The notes under the pieces: generated by a model
What the model saw: the letters and a program-made list of their open reading frames with translations, nothing else
The model's database searches: none
What the model was told of the DNA's origin: nothing
Program-made: the position numbers and the translations under genes
Part shown: in pieces, positions 56,049 to 64,000 of the stretch
Layout: every line of letters begins with the position of its first letter
How positions within the stretch are numbered: position 1 is the stretch's first letter
Source: Microcebus murinus
Taxonomy: Eukaryota; Chordata; Mammalia; Primates; Cheirogaleidae
Reading direction: 5' to 3'
NCBI RefSeq assembly: GCF_040939455.1
Contig: NC_134113.1
Location: 11,332,501 to 11,396,500 of the forward strand
Length of the DNA stretch: 64,000 nt

Positions 56049-56356
56049 GGGCTGAGAGTGGTGGTTCATGCCTGTAATCCTAGCACTTTGAGAGGCCAAG
56101 AGGGGAACATTGCTTGAGGGTAGGAGTTCGAGACCAGCCTGGGCATCATAGACAGACTTCTGTATTTACAAAAAAATAATTTTAAAAAATTAATCAGGCA
56201 TGGTGGTGCACGCCTATTGTCCCTGCTGCTCAGGAGGCTGAGGCAGGAGGATCACTTGAGCTCAGGAGTTCAAGGTTGCAGTGAGCTATGATGAGGCCAC
56301 TGCACTCCAGCCTGGAGCAACAGAATGAGACCTCGTCTCAAAAAAGAAAAAAAAAA
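56049..56356 (+). mobile_element. Alu SINE, sense, old (AluJ-like)
   Basis: GGCTGAGAGTGGTGGTTCAT start, GTTGCAGTGAGCTATGATGA right arm, A-rich tail. Many substitutions, no strepsirrhine linker. Flanks AGCAGCATCA (56039-56048) and AGTAGCATTA (56357-56366) form an 8/10 target duplication. Confidence 0.93.
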
Positions 56357-56366
56357 GTAGCATTAG

Positions 56367-56865
56367 CATCCTTGGGCAGGAAATTTACTGCCTTAATTAT
56401 AATAGACTAATGAGAAAAGATCAGGCAAATGTGGATGGCAGGCTACTGTCAGCTAAGGTCAAATGACATCGTGGTGGTCTTTATTTATGATGGTCTTGAG
56501 GTTATTCAAAGTGAAAACATTGGTAGACAGAGCCACACCTGGTACAGATTGACCAAAGCATAGCCCACTCACAAGACACTCCTACGAAACAATAGCATCC
56601 ATTGCATTAAATCAATGTTGTTCATTTGAATTCTATTAGTATCACAACTCTGCATTTCCTTGGTAATTTTGTTTATATTTGACAATTGTATAAGAGCTGT
56701 AAGCGTGAGCGTAAGAAATTTGCACCTAGTGATATGTTTTTACATCTTAAGCATCAGAGTTTTTAAAAATCTGTCATCCTGCAGTGCCATGAGAATTCTA
56801 TTCATTTAATACATCCTAATACTACTCAAGTTTGAGAAGCCCTGATGCAGCACAGAATGATCACA
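56367..56865. promoter_or_regulatory. possible conserved non-coding element (weak)
   Basis: Repeat-free AT-rich DNA: GCCTTAATTATAATAGACTA, CATTGCATTAAATCAATG (near-palindrome) and TGACAATTGTATAAG. Could equally be neutral. Confidence 0.3.
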
Positions 56866-57060
56866 GAAGTGGGGATGTGACAGAACTGAGTTGAAATCCT
56901 GCCTCTGCCATATAGACACTGTGTGATCTTGGGCAACCCTTAGCTTTCTGGGCCTCAGTTTCCTCATCTGAAAGGAAACAACAGCACTGGCCACACAGGT
57001 TGGCCGTGGGAATGAAGATCTTTTATGGAAAGAGCCAGGCAATAGCAGGCACTCCCTGAA
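56866..57060 (+). repeat. MIR SINE, sense
   Basis: GTTGAAATCCTGCCTCTGCC, GTGTGATCTTGGGCAACCCT, GGCCTCAGTTTCCTCATCTG. Confidence 0.9.
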
Positions 57061-57717
57061 AGTCTGTTTCCTGTCCTTTCTCTGCGCCTCATCCCATCTG
57101 CACGCTGCTCTGTTGTCTCCGCATCCTCTCCTTTCCAAAGTGGTGGATGGGCCAGGATGGGGCCACATCCAGGTTCAACGACTCTTGCCTGACTGTGTCC
57201 ATTTCATAATACCTGGTTGTCAGGAGCAGCGGGAGGCGAGCCCGGCAGGCGGCAGGGGGGCAGACAGGTAGAGGAGGCGCTCAGCACATGCAGCTGCCAC
57301 CCGCCTCCCCAGGAAGGGAGAGCCGGTGGCTCGTGTGCAGGCAGCAAGCAGACCTGGCAGCAGATCGGGGCAGCCTCTGCGGCCCGGGTTGTGACAGAGG
57401 AGCAGCTGCCTCTGAGGGGCCCTGCAGGCACACTTGGCTGCTTTCCTCTGGGTTTCACCCAGGTTCCAATCCAGCTGAAGACACGGCCATATGGCAGCAA
57501 TCTCCTCTTTGGGAAGAAAGGGAGCTTGGTCCTACCGAGACCCAAAGGGAGCAGAGTCTTAGAGGGAGGCTGGAGGCATCCTGGGCCCAGAATCCTGGAA
57601 CCTGTCCAAAAGGCACCTAGTGTCACCAACACACAACTCAGAATTCACTCCCTATCCCTGCCCTCTGCCCTCCCCTTCCACCTAGGATGGCATTGAGCCA
57701 CATAAAATCAAATAGTC
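57061..57717. other. no gene called
   Basis: GC-rich 57220-57420. A 159-codon plus-strand frame (57217-57696) and a 142-codon minus-strand frame (57204-57632) occupy the same DNA; neither shows a domain that I recognise. Confidence 0.4.
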
Positions 57718-58085
57718 ATTCAGCACATGTTTATTGATCAGCTACTACAGCCAGGTAGACACCGCACGGCCCTCATGCTTGCAGTCATCCTTGAGGTCTC
57801 AGCTTCAACACGGATTCCTCAGATTCCTCACTGGACACCCAGACTAGGTCACATCCTGGTTGCATGTCTCCAGGGGCCACGCTTCCCCTACCCAGCACCT
57901 AGCACATGCACCATACCTTGGCCGATGTCTGCGTGCCCCTCCTGGCCTGTGTGGTCCCTGTGGGCAAGGATGGTCTCTGATTCATTCACCACTGTCTCCT
58001 CAGGGCCCAGCATCCCCATGTCTAGCACAATGCCTGACACGGAGCAGAAAATAAATAGATCGTGACCGAATAAGTGAATAAGGAA
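57718..58085 (+). repeat. L2 LINE 3' part, sense, with an antisense L2 scrap at its left end
   Basis: GCACATGTTTATTGATCAGC (57723) is antisense L2. From about 57810 the DNA is sense L2: CTGATTCATTCACCACTGTC, GTCTAGCACAATGCCTGACA, AATAAGTGAATAAGG. Confidence 0.65.
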
Positions 58086-58164
58086 TGAGTCAGGAAAGAC
58101 ATGGGAGGCTCAGCCAGGTTGGGAGAAGGGCAGTGGCAGGTGAGGCAGACAGCCAGACAAAGTG

Positions 58165-58290
58165 GTGTTACGCCAACCAGATATCCACTTGGGGAACAAA
58201 ATATGTCTCAACCCCTGCCTCACGCCATACAGAACGACGTCAATTCCTGCTGGATTGCAGATGCCAACGAGAGAGGAAAACACTAAAGCT
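58165..58290 (+). repeat. L1 LINE ORF2 fragment, sense
   Basis: CCAGATATCCACTTGGGGAA, CCTGCCTCACGCCATACAGA and ACACTAAAGCTTTG match L1 ORF2 3' order. A short orphan fragment. Confidence 0.75.
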
Positions 58291-58559
58291 TTGTCCAGGC
58301 CTGTATTAGCAATACTGTCTCTAGTCTCCAGGGACTTACACTCTCGCTGCAGAGACAGAGCCACATGAGCAATTGGACACAGTAAAGCCAGTGACTCATC
58401 AGGCCCTAGACTGCACGGTGCAGCCTCACCAGGGTAAATCTCAACAGTGAAGACAGACATTCAGTATGAGTCTCACCTAACATGCAATGGCATGAAAATG
58501 CACCAGAAATGCAAAGATGGGATTCTACTAAGGGGGATTTCAATAATAAATCAATACAG

Positions 58560-58760
58560 AAATGAGTCAACAACAATAACTACCATTTACAGAGTTCTCA
58601 GCGTGCACCGGGCACTTCTCTGAGCATTTCACCAAATTAACTCACTTGACCTTCACCACAATGCTGTGAGGAGTATGCTTTGCTTATCTCCATGCCACAG
58701 ATATAGGCACCAAGGCAACAAGAGGTCAAATAATTCAAGGACCTTGTCACTCAAGGGACA
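58560..58760 (-). repeat. MIR SINE (antisense)
   Basis: CGTGCACCGGGCACTTCTCT, TTAACTCACTTGACCTTCAC. Confidence 0.8.
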
Positions 58761-58764
58761 CAAG

Positions 58765-58880
58765 ATTTAGAGTCAGATGACCTAAGTTTCTGAGTTGGGG
58801 GTCTGTGGGGCAAATGATTTTATTTTTCTGAGCCTTGGGTTTGAAAACTGGGGGAGATGGAGGTCCATCTCTCACATATG
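58765..58880 (+). repeat. MIR SINE fragment, sense
   Basis: TTTAGAGTCAGATGACCTAA, TTTTCTGAGCCTTGGGTTTG. Head to head with the MIR at 58560. Confidence 0.6.
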
Positions 58881-59034
58881 TACTTGGGGGGATAAACAAG
58901 GAACGAACATAAACACACGTTCTGACCTTGAAATGTGGCACATCAGCAAGTTCCTTTTTTTTTTTTTTAACACTATTGGGACATTATTTCTTTGGAAAGC
59001 AGAGGGCAGAATCAGACAGAGTGTTCAAAAGATT

Positions 59035-59510
59035 TATTCATACCTTTCACAAGTATTTCCTGAGCACCTGCTACGTGCCAGGCACTGTTTTAAACCCCAG
59101 GCTGCAGCAAGCAGAGCAAAGCCCCTGCCCTTGTGGGTCGTTCATTCTGATGGGGGGAGGGGCGGGAGTGACAAACGGCAAACACACAAACAAATGAAGT
59201 GTGATTGGACATCCGCCAGTGAGAAGTGATAAGAAAATAAACCCAACAAAGGGGACAGAGCACGGCAGGCAGAGGACTTGGGGGCAGAGTGGAGACCTGG
59301 AAGCAATGAGGAAGAACAGGCCGAGGCTGCAGGGCAAGAGCATTCCAGGCAGGGCCCTCAGGCATAGCCCCTGCGGAGAGCCTGCTTGGTTTGCAAGGAA
59401 GACTGAGGAAGTAAGCTTGGTGAGCAGAGGCTTGGGGGGAGCAGAGTTGGGTATATTGGGCATTGCAGACCAACCCGGGTAGGGCCCTGCGGGGTGGTAC
59501 CCGTGAGACC
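59035..59510 (-). repeat. L2 LINE (antisense)
   Basis: GAGCACCTGCTACGTGCCAG, AGAGCATTCCAGGCAGGGCC. Confidence 0.88.
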
Positions 59511-59654
59511 CCAAGCACACACACTGGGCAGCAGTTCACACCATTAGCTGCTGCTCTCCCCTGCGTGAGACTCCAGCCAGTCCCCACAGACCTGTGCCCA
59601 CACTCGCCCTCCTCCCCACTCACGGCAGCCTCACAGGCTGTGATGGGCACAAGA

Positions 59655-59820
59655 CTGTGAATACATTCATCAATCCATCCGTTTCCCAGGCATTTACTGA
59701 CCCCAGGTGCCCTGGCTGGGCAGTGGGGGAGGGACCAAACACACACAGTCCCTGCTCCAAGGGTGCTTGTCCCTTAGAGAGGGAGATAGGAAGTGAACCG
59801 AGTCAGGGAGCCAGGTGGTG
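59655..59820 (-). repeat. L2 LINE fragment (antisense)
   Basis: CGTTTCCCAGGCATTTACTG, TCCCTGCTCCAAGGGTGCTT. Confidence 0.7.
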
Positions 59821-59971
59821 GGAGCCCTTGTCATCCGGCTGACACCACTCAAGAGGTGAGGCAAGGACAAGAGTAGCTGGAAAAGGAGAAACTGGTTCTG
59901 CCTCCAGCCTCCGGAGCTTCCCCCTCCCTGTGCAGTAGGTCCAAGCCGTGCGTGTGCCAGAGCCCTCAATT

Positions 59972-60076
59972 CCAGATCGCAGCTGGTAACGGGCAATGGA
60001 TCACTGCAAACCGCAGAAAATTCCCAGCCCGCGTGTGAGTCAATAGGTGCCGTCCCTTCCCTCCACCAGCCTTTCG
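59972..60076 (+). repeat. 105-bp module, copy A
   Basis: Aligns without gaps to 60900-61004, with about 19 mismatches by hand count (near 82 percent identity), mostly transitions. Shared words: AATGGATCA-type, CTGCAAACC, CAGAAAAT, TCCCTTCCCTCCAC. I do not recognise the family. Confidence 0.8.
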
Positions 60077-60254
60077 CTAGCTGTGCTAAGCCCAGCAACA
60101 TTGACCTCTGTCCCCAGTACTTGGTGCTCGCACCACGCCGCCTGCCCTCTGCAGACGTGCCCAGCGGCTCTTCAAGGGGCTTCCGCTCCAGCGGAGGCGA
60201 GGGGCAAGGAGGCATGCGGGGACAGTGACAGGGCAACAGGCATTTCAGTGTAGT
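60077..60254. other. no recognised feature
   Basis: GC-rich DNA between module A and the next L2. Confidence 0.4.
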
Positions 60255-61390
60255 GCGGCAAGTGTCACCGAACGGCTGAGTGTGGGAGAAGCTGTCCCCA
60301 AGGAAAGCTTCCTAGAGGAAATGACGTGTTGGCTGAGCACCAAAGCATCGATAAGCGGTATCCATGGGGATGGGCTAGAGGCCGGGGTGATAGGGAAGTG
60401 GGAAGGAAGGGACAGGCGGGGCGCATGTGGACACGTCCAGAGATAGGAGAAGCGAGGTGGCCCTGGGATGTAGGGCAGCCTGCAGCTTCTGAAGAGTGAA
60501 GCAGGTGTCAAATGTGCTGGTCCAGTTGGCCTTGCCGAAGAGCTTGGACCCTATCCTGCAGGAATGGGGACGGGTCTGGGAAGAGGCAGCCCAGATCTCA
60601 CCTTTCATAAATCAAGATGAATGTAGTGGGGAAGAGGGAAGCAGGAAGCCGGTTGGGGGTTGGAGGGTGTTCTGACAATGCAGGAAAGTTGACAGCGATC
60701 TGGACTAAGGCATGGATGAATCCAGACATGTTAAAGAATTGGCCATTCGGAGGGAGTGGGAATGGAGAGGTAAACAAGGACCCCAGGTGTGCAGCTTGGG
60801 AAACAGACTGGATGAGGATGTGATTCATTAAGAGAGAGCCTTCAGGAAGAGGGTTCAGGGAAAAGAGTCACTAAGTGCAGTCTGGCAGTGCTGCCAATAC
60901 CAGACCACAGCCAGCAATGGGCAACGGATCATTGCAAACCACAGAAAATCCCCAACCCTCATTTGAGTCAGCAGGTGCAATCCCTTCCCTCCACAAGCCT
61001 TTTGGCTTGCCCAAGGTTCAGATATGTGTGGAATATTCATGTGAGTACAGCCAGTGCACCAAGAAGTCAGGAGGAAATAGACAGGTCCGCATTGGACATA
61101 AAGACTTGTGGGTCATCGGTATGTAGATGAAAATGGAAGCCATGGGGGTGAGACTCTCCAAGGAGCATATACAGGTTGAAAAGAGAAGAGACGTGAGGGG
61201 ACAGCCCCAAGAACATGAAACTTACAGAGGAAAGGGAGCTTGCAAAGGAGTCCGAAAGTGAGCAGGAAGAAACTTGGTGGCCGTGGGGTCCCAGGCACCA
61301 AGGAAAAAGGGCACATGGAAAAGTCAGGTGGTCAGAAGATTCAAAGGATGCCAACAGGGCATAGCAAAGGCAGGTGACACTGGTTGTAGG
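60255..61390 (-). repeat. L2 LINE (antisense), split by module B
   Basis: GGAAAGCTTCCTAGAGGAAA at the left. After the interruption, GTGGGTCATCGGTATGTAGA and AATGGAAGCCATGGGGGTGA follow L2 RT order; the minus-strand frame 61067-61354 reads HGFHFHLHTDDPQVFMS, a decayed form of the L2 RT active-site region. Confidence 0.85.
60900..61004 (+). repeat. 105-bp module, copy B, inside an L2
   Basis: Second copy of the module at 59972, offset exactly 928 bp, same orientation. It sits where L2 RT sequence should run on, so it looks like an insertion; the full foreign stretch is about 60870-61012. No clear target duplication or tail. Confidence 0.8.
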
Positions 61391-61517
61391 GGCATGTGTA
61401 GAAACGCCACGCTAGCACTCTGGGGGGAAAAGGTGTTGGAAAGCTTTGTACCCTACTTTTTCATTACTCTCTGCTCTACATGCAAGTACAGGTGTGAAAT
61501 CCAAGCTTCATTTAGGA

Positions 61518-61813
61518 CAGTGTTTCCCAAAGGGTGAGCCAAAGTCTAGCCCCATGAGATGAAAGACACACACACACAGTCTGTAGTGAAATGAATTTTT
61601 GGAAAGATTGTGCACTATATTCCCACATTAGAGTTTGACAGTGCAATTAACACAGCAAAGGCTCCGAAAAGCCCTGCGGTAAGGAAACCCGTTTAACCTC
61701 ATTTAACCAGCGTTTCCCAAAGTTAGCTGGCAATGGAACCCCTTTCGGTTGCACCTCCTACTCGCATCTCCCGGGGCTGGCATCAGCAGAACACACTTTA
61801 GAAATCACAGTGT
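61518..61813 (+). mobile_element. hAT-like non-autonomous DNA transposon relic
   Basis: CAGTGTTTCCCAAAGGGTGA at the left and CACTTTAGAAATCACAGTG at the right form imperfect inverted ends; the inner CAGCGTTTCCCAAAGTTAGC repeats the end motif. Family name uncertain. Confidence 0.55.
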
Positions 61814-61924
61814 CAGTGGGCAAGGGCATGTGCCTAACGGGTGAAATGTCTGTAGCTAGTAAACCACTGGTAAAAACATCCTCTTCCCAGCTTAGAACAA
61901 AAGACGTTTTTGGTCTGGGTTCCA

Positions 61925-61965
61925 TCATTCATTCATTAATTTAAAAATTATCAGGTGCCTACTAA
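61925..61965 (-). repeat. L2 LINE scrap (antisense)
   Basis: TTCATTCATTAATTTAAAAA then TTATCAGGTGCCTACT. Confidence 0.5.
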
Positions 61966-62307
61966 GGAGGAGCATACCTGGAAGGGTGAAGGTGATATGT
62001 TTGGGGAAATGAGGATTGAGGAGCCCTGGGGAGAGCATTCTCTGGCCATGTGCTGTGTGCTTGTGCTGGAGACATGGTCAGCCAAACAGCCAGGCAGATG
62101 CGGGCCGCTGGGGAGGGATGCGGGGAGAAACATCTCCATCGGCAGCCTTCTCTCCTCCAACAGGTAGGAGATTTGGGAGGACTGTGAGCACTGTGGGAAA
62201 TATTGGGCAATAAGCAGTGGAGAATATGGGTAAGGGTCCCAGGGACCCGGGAGACTGGGGGCTGGTACCCCAGGCAGAGTGGAAGACCAGTCTCGATGTG
62301 GTTACAG
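61966..62307. other. no recognised feature
   Basis: May be highly diverged L2. No gene. Confidence 0.35.
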
Positions 62308-62605
62308 TTGCTACCATTTATTAAGCAACTACTACATGCCAGGCACTTTACATAATGATAACATAGTAATAGCTAACATTTATTGAATTCCTATTATGCA
62401 TCAGGTACTCTTCTAAGCCATGTACAGATATTAGCTTATTTATCCTTCCAACAACCCAGTAGATACTTAGCATTGCATTCTCCAATAATAAAAGCGAGAC
62501 ACTAAGAGGTGACATTTCTTGCCCGAGGTCATGACTAGTGTGTGGCCCAGCTCAGATTGAACCCACACGGCCTGGTTCCTCCAGATATTATACTCTTAAA
62601 CATTA
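62308..62605 (-). repeat. MIR SINE pair (antisense)
   Basis: Two MIR 3' ends in a row: ACTACTACATGCCAGGCACT (62328) and CCTATTATGCATCAGGTACT (62391). The second runs on to GCCCGAGGTCATGACTAGTG and TTGAACCCACACGGCCTGGT. Confidence 0.85.
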
Positions 62606-62631
62606 CATTCTATATCCATTAAAAATGTCCG

Positions 62632-62875
62632 ACTGATACTTGAACTTGGATGGCTGGAGTCTAACTCTAAAGTACTAACCATTACACCCTGGAACCACCC
62701 ACATTATTTATGTTATTTAATCTTCGCAACAACATTTTGATGTGGGTGTTATTAACCCTGTTTACAGAGGAGGCTCAGAGTATTAACATAACTCATAGCA
62801 GGCAGCACTGAGACTCCCGAATTCAAGAAGGTCTGACTCCGAAAAGCATGCTCCCAGGTCTATACTGTCTTGCCA
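62632..62875 (-). repeat. MIR SINE pair (antisense)
   Basis: 62632-62685 is a MIR 5'-part scrap (TGAACTTGGATGGCTGGAGT). 62695-62875 is a second MIR (TTTACAGAGGAGGCTCAGAG; GACTCCCGAATTCAAGAAGG). Confidence 0.7.
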
Positions 62876-63549
62876 CCCAGACTGCTGTCATTTTTGCAAA
62901 CTGGAATTAAGGTGATAATCAACATCTTTCACAAGTGTTGCGGCCGGGGCCCTGACCAGACAGAGCAGACGCTGGCCATGGTGCTGGAACGGCAGCCTGG
63001 AGACACCCTGTAGTTGCTGGGATCCAAGAATCCCAGAGGAGGGCCAAAGTGGTCAGAGCAGTGGGGGAAAACGGGCATTTGGGGGAGCCTGGACAGCAGG
63101 CATATCGTATTAACTTATATTTGACAATTGGTGTCGCCATAGCAGTACTTACCTGCATAATATCAGCCTTGGCTAGGATCACAAACACAGTTGTTTACCA
63201 GTTCCCAGCAGGCTTGACCTTCAATACCCCTGAGTTCTAGGCCAAGCGGGCTTAAAGACGGTCCCCCTGTCCAAGGTTAGGCCCTGAGGAGTCTTCACCT
63301 GACCTGAGGTCATAGCTTTGAGCCTCAAGTAGGTCAGGTTCATCTGCATCATTCAGTGGTCACCTGCTACAGCCCCAATCCCAGCAAATGCAGGTTACCA
63401 AGCACAGAATGGTCCAGGACCCTCCATCACCTCCACCAGAACTGCCGAAAAGCAGCGCCCTTGAGCCATCCTCTGTAGAGGGCAGGCCTCAAGGCCGGGA
63501 GGCGCCGTCCCAGCCCCCCAGCCCCTCGACAGCGCCGCAGCTCCCCACA
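62876..63549. other. no recognised feature
   Basis: No repeat or exon recognised. A 63-codon frame at 63049-63240 encodes a hydrophobic stretch but has no family match that I know. Confidence 0.4.
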
Positions 63550-63730
63550 CACAAGACCCTTAAGTAGCTCCTAATTGAAGGGTTTGCAAAGCCCTCTGTG
63601 CCTCGTGGATCTAATTAAGTTCCGACATCATATCAAATTGAATCCTTTTATTAAACATTTATCTTCAGATTCCAGAGTGTCACAACACCACATTGTTTTA
63701 AATGACAGAAATGCAAATAGTGTTTGCCTT
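63550..63730. promoter_or_regulatory. candidate conserved non-coding element with POU octamer
   Basis: AT-rich and repeat-free: CTCCTAATTGAAGGG, GATCTAATTAAGTTCCG, CCTTTTATTAAACATTTATC and a perfect octamer ATGCAAAT (63711-63718). Enhancer-like by texture. Confidence 0.45.
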
Positions 63731-64000
63731 CCCAACAGCAACTGACTCCAGGCCAGAGACACGGCAGGGGGGCAGAGTACCCTCTTGCTAAGCAAGGGGG
63801 GCAGAGGCCTTGGTGTTCCCCACAAGAGCTCGCCTCCACCCCCTCCACAAATGCAACCACTGGTGCAACCAACTCAGCCTCCCCAATCTTGTCCTCGCTG
63901 AGCTGTCTGGGTCAGCTGCAACTTCTCTTAGTAATTTTCTTTGTCCCTCAGGAGCCCCCTTCCTCCCAGGGATTGTGGCTGAACGTGGCGCAGCTGTCTC
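63731..64000. other. no recognised feature
   Basis: Window end; no repeat or gene seen. Confidence 0.4.

Noticed and set aside
57204..57696. Opposed 159- and 142-codon frames
   Set aside because: Both use the same GC-rich DNA in opposite directions, with no known domain and no splice or promoter context.
63049..63240. 63-codon frame with a hydrophobic segment
   Set aside because: Short and unsupported; a hydrophobic stretch alone is not evidence of a gene.

Overview
The window is nuclear DNA from a primate, almost certainly a strepsirrhine (lemur-type). Four of its eight full-length or near full-length Alu elements (14912, 25486, 41420 and, on the minus strand, 53054) carry the middle-linker block AATTAATTGGCCAACTA or a close variant, together with the right-arm wording GAGCTAGGCTGACGCCA. 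I know both as marks of lemur Alus; human Alus lack them. The rest of the repeat content is MIR, L2, old L1, an ERVL-type solo LTR, MER5-like hAT fragments and CA/GGAA microsatellites, which is ordinary for a placental mammal.

I find no convincing protein-coding exon, no functional tRNA or rRNA gene, and no CRISPR, operon or other prokaryotic structure. The longest open frames run across recognisable repeats or GC-rich DNA and look accidental. The only RNA-gene relic is a truncated 5S rRNA pseudogene at 53546-53634 (minus strand). The window reads as intergenic or intronic sequence: repeat-rich, GC-rich stretches alternate with repeat-free, AT-rich blocks that look like conserved regulatory elements.

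Layout. 1-3.3 kb: GC-rich start with a small CpG island, an array of nuclear-receptor half-sites around a perfect DR1, then an AT-rich candidate enhancer. 3.4-13.4 kb: MIRs, one Alu, a decayed 30-36 bp minisatellite (6.2-6.6 kb), a 62-bp tandem duplication (9.0 kb) and a CA/TG-rich Z-DNA-prone array. 13.5-16.8 kb: a solo MLT2-type LTR, then one L2 copy broken by two Alus and an L1. 17-24 kb: MIRs, CpG clusters and small candidate elements. 24.5-31.3 kb: almost continuous minus-strand L2 with one Alu and an octamer-bearing candidate enhancer. 31.7-33.2 kb: the longest repeat-free AT-rich block. 34-48 kb: microsatellites, more L2 in both directions, two Alus and a very short retroposed insertion. 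49-57 kb: L1 remnant, two strong candidate enhancers, Alus, the 5S pseudogene and a MER5. 57-64 kb: L2 and MIR copies, an apparently inserted 105-bp module present twice 928 bp apart, a hAT-like element and a terminal octamer-bearing candidate element.

I see no previously undescribed biological system. The items most worth following are the DR1 array, the repeated 105-bp module, and the set of candidate conserved non-coding elements, which suggests the regulatory surroundings of a developmental gene outside the window. Repeat calls rest on recognising consensus wording by eye, so boundaries are approximate (often plus or minus 10-30 bp).
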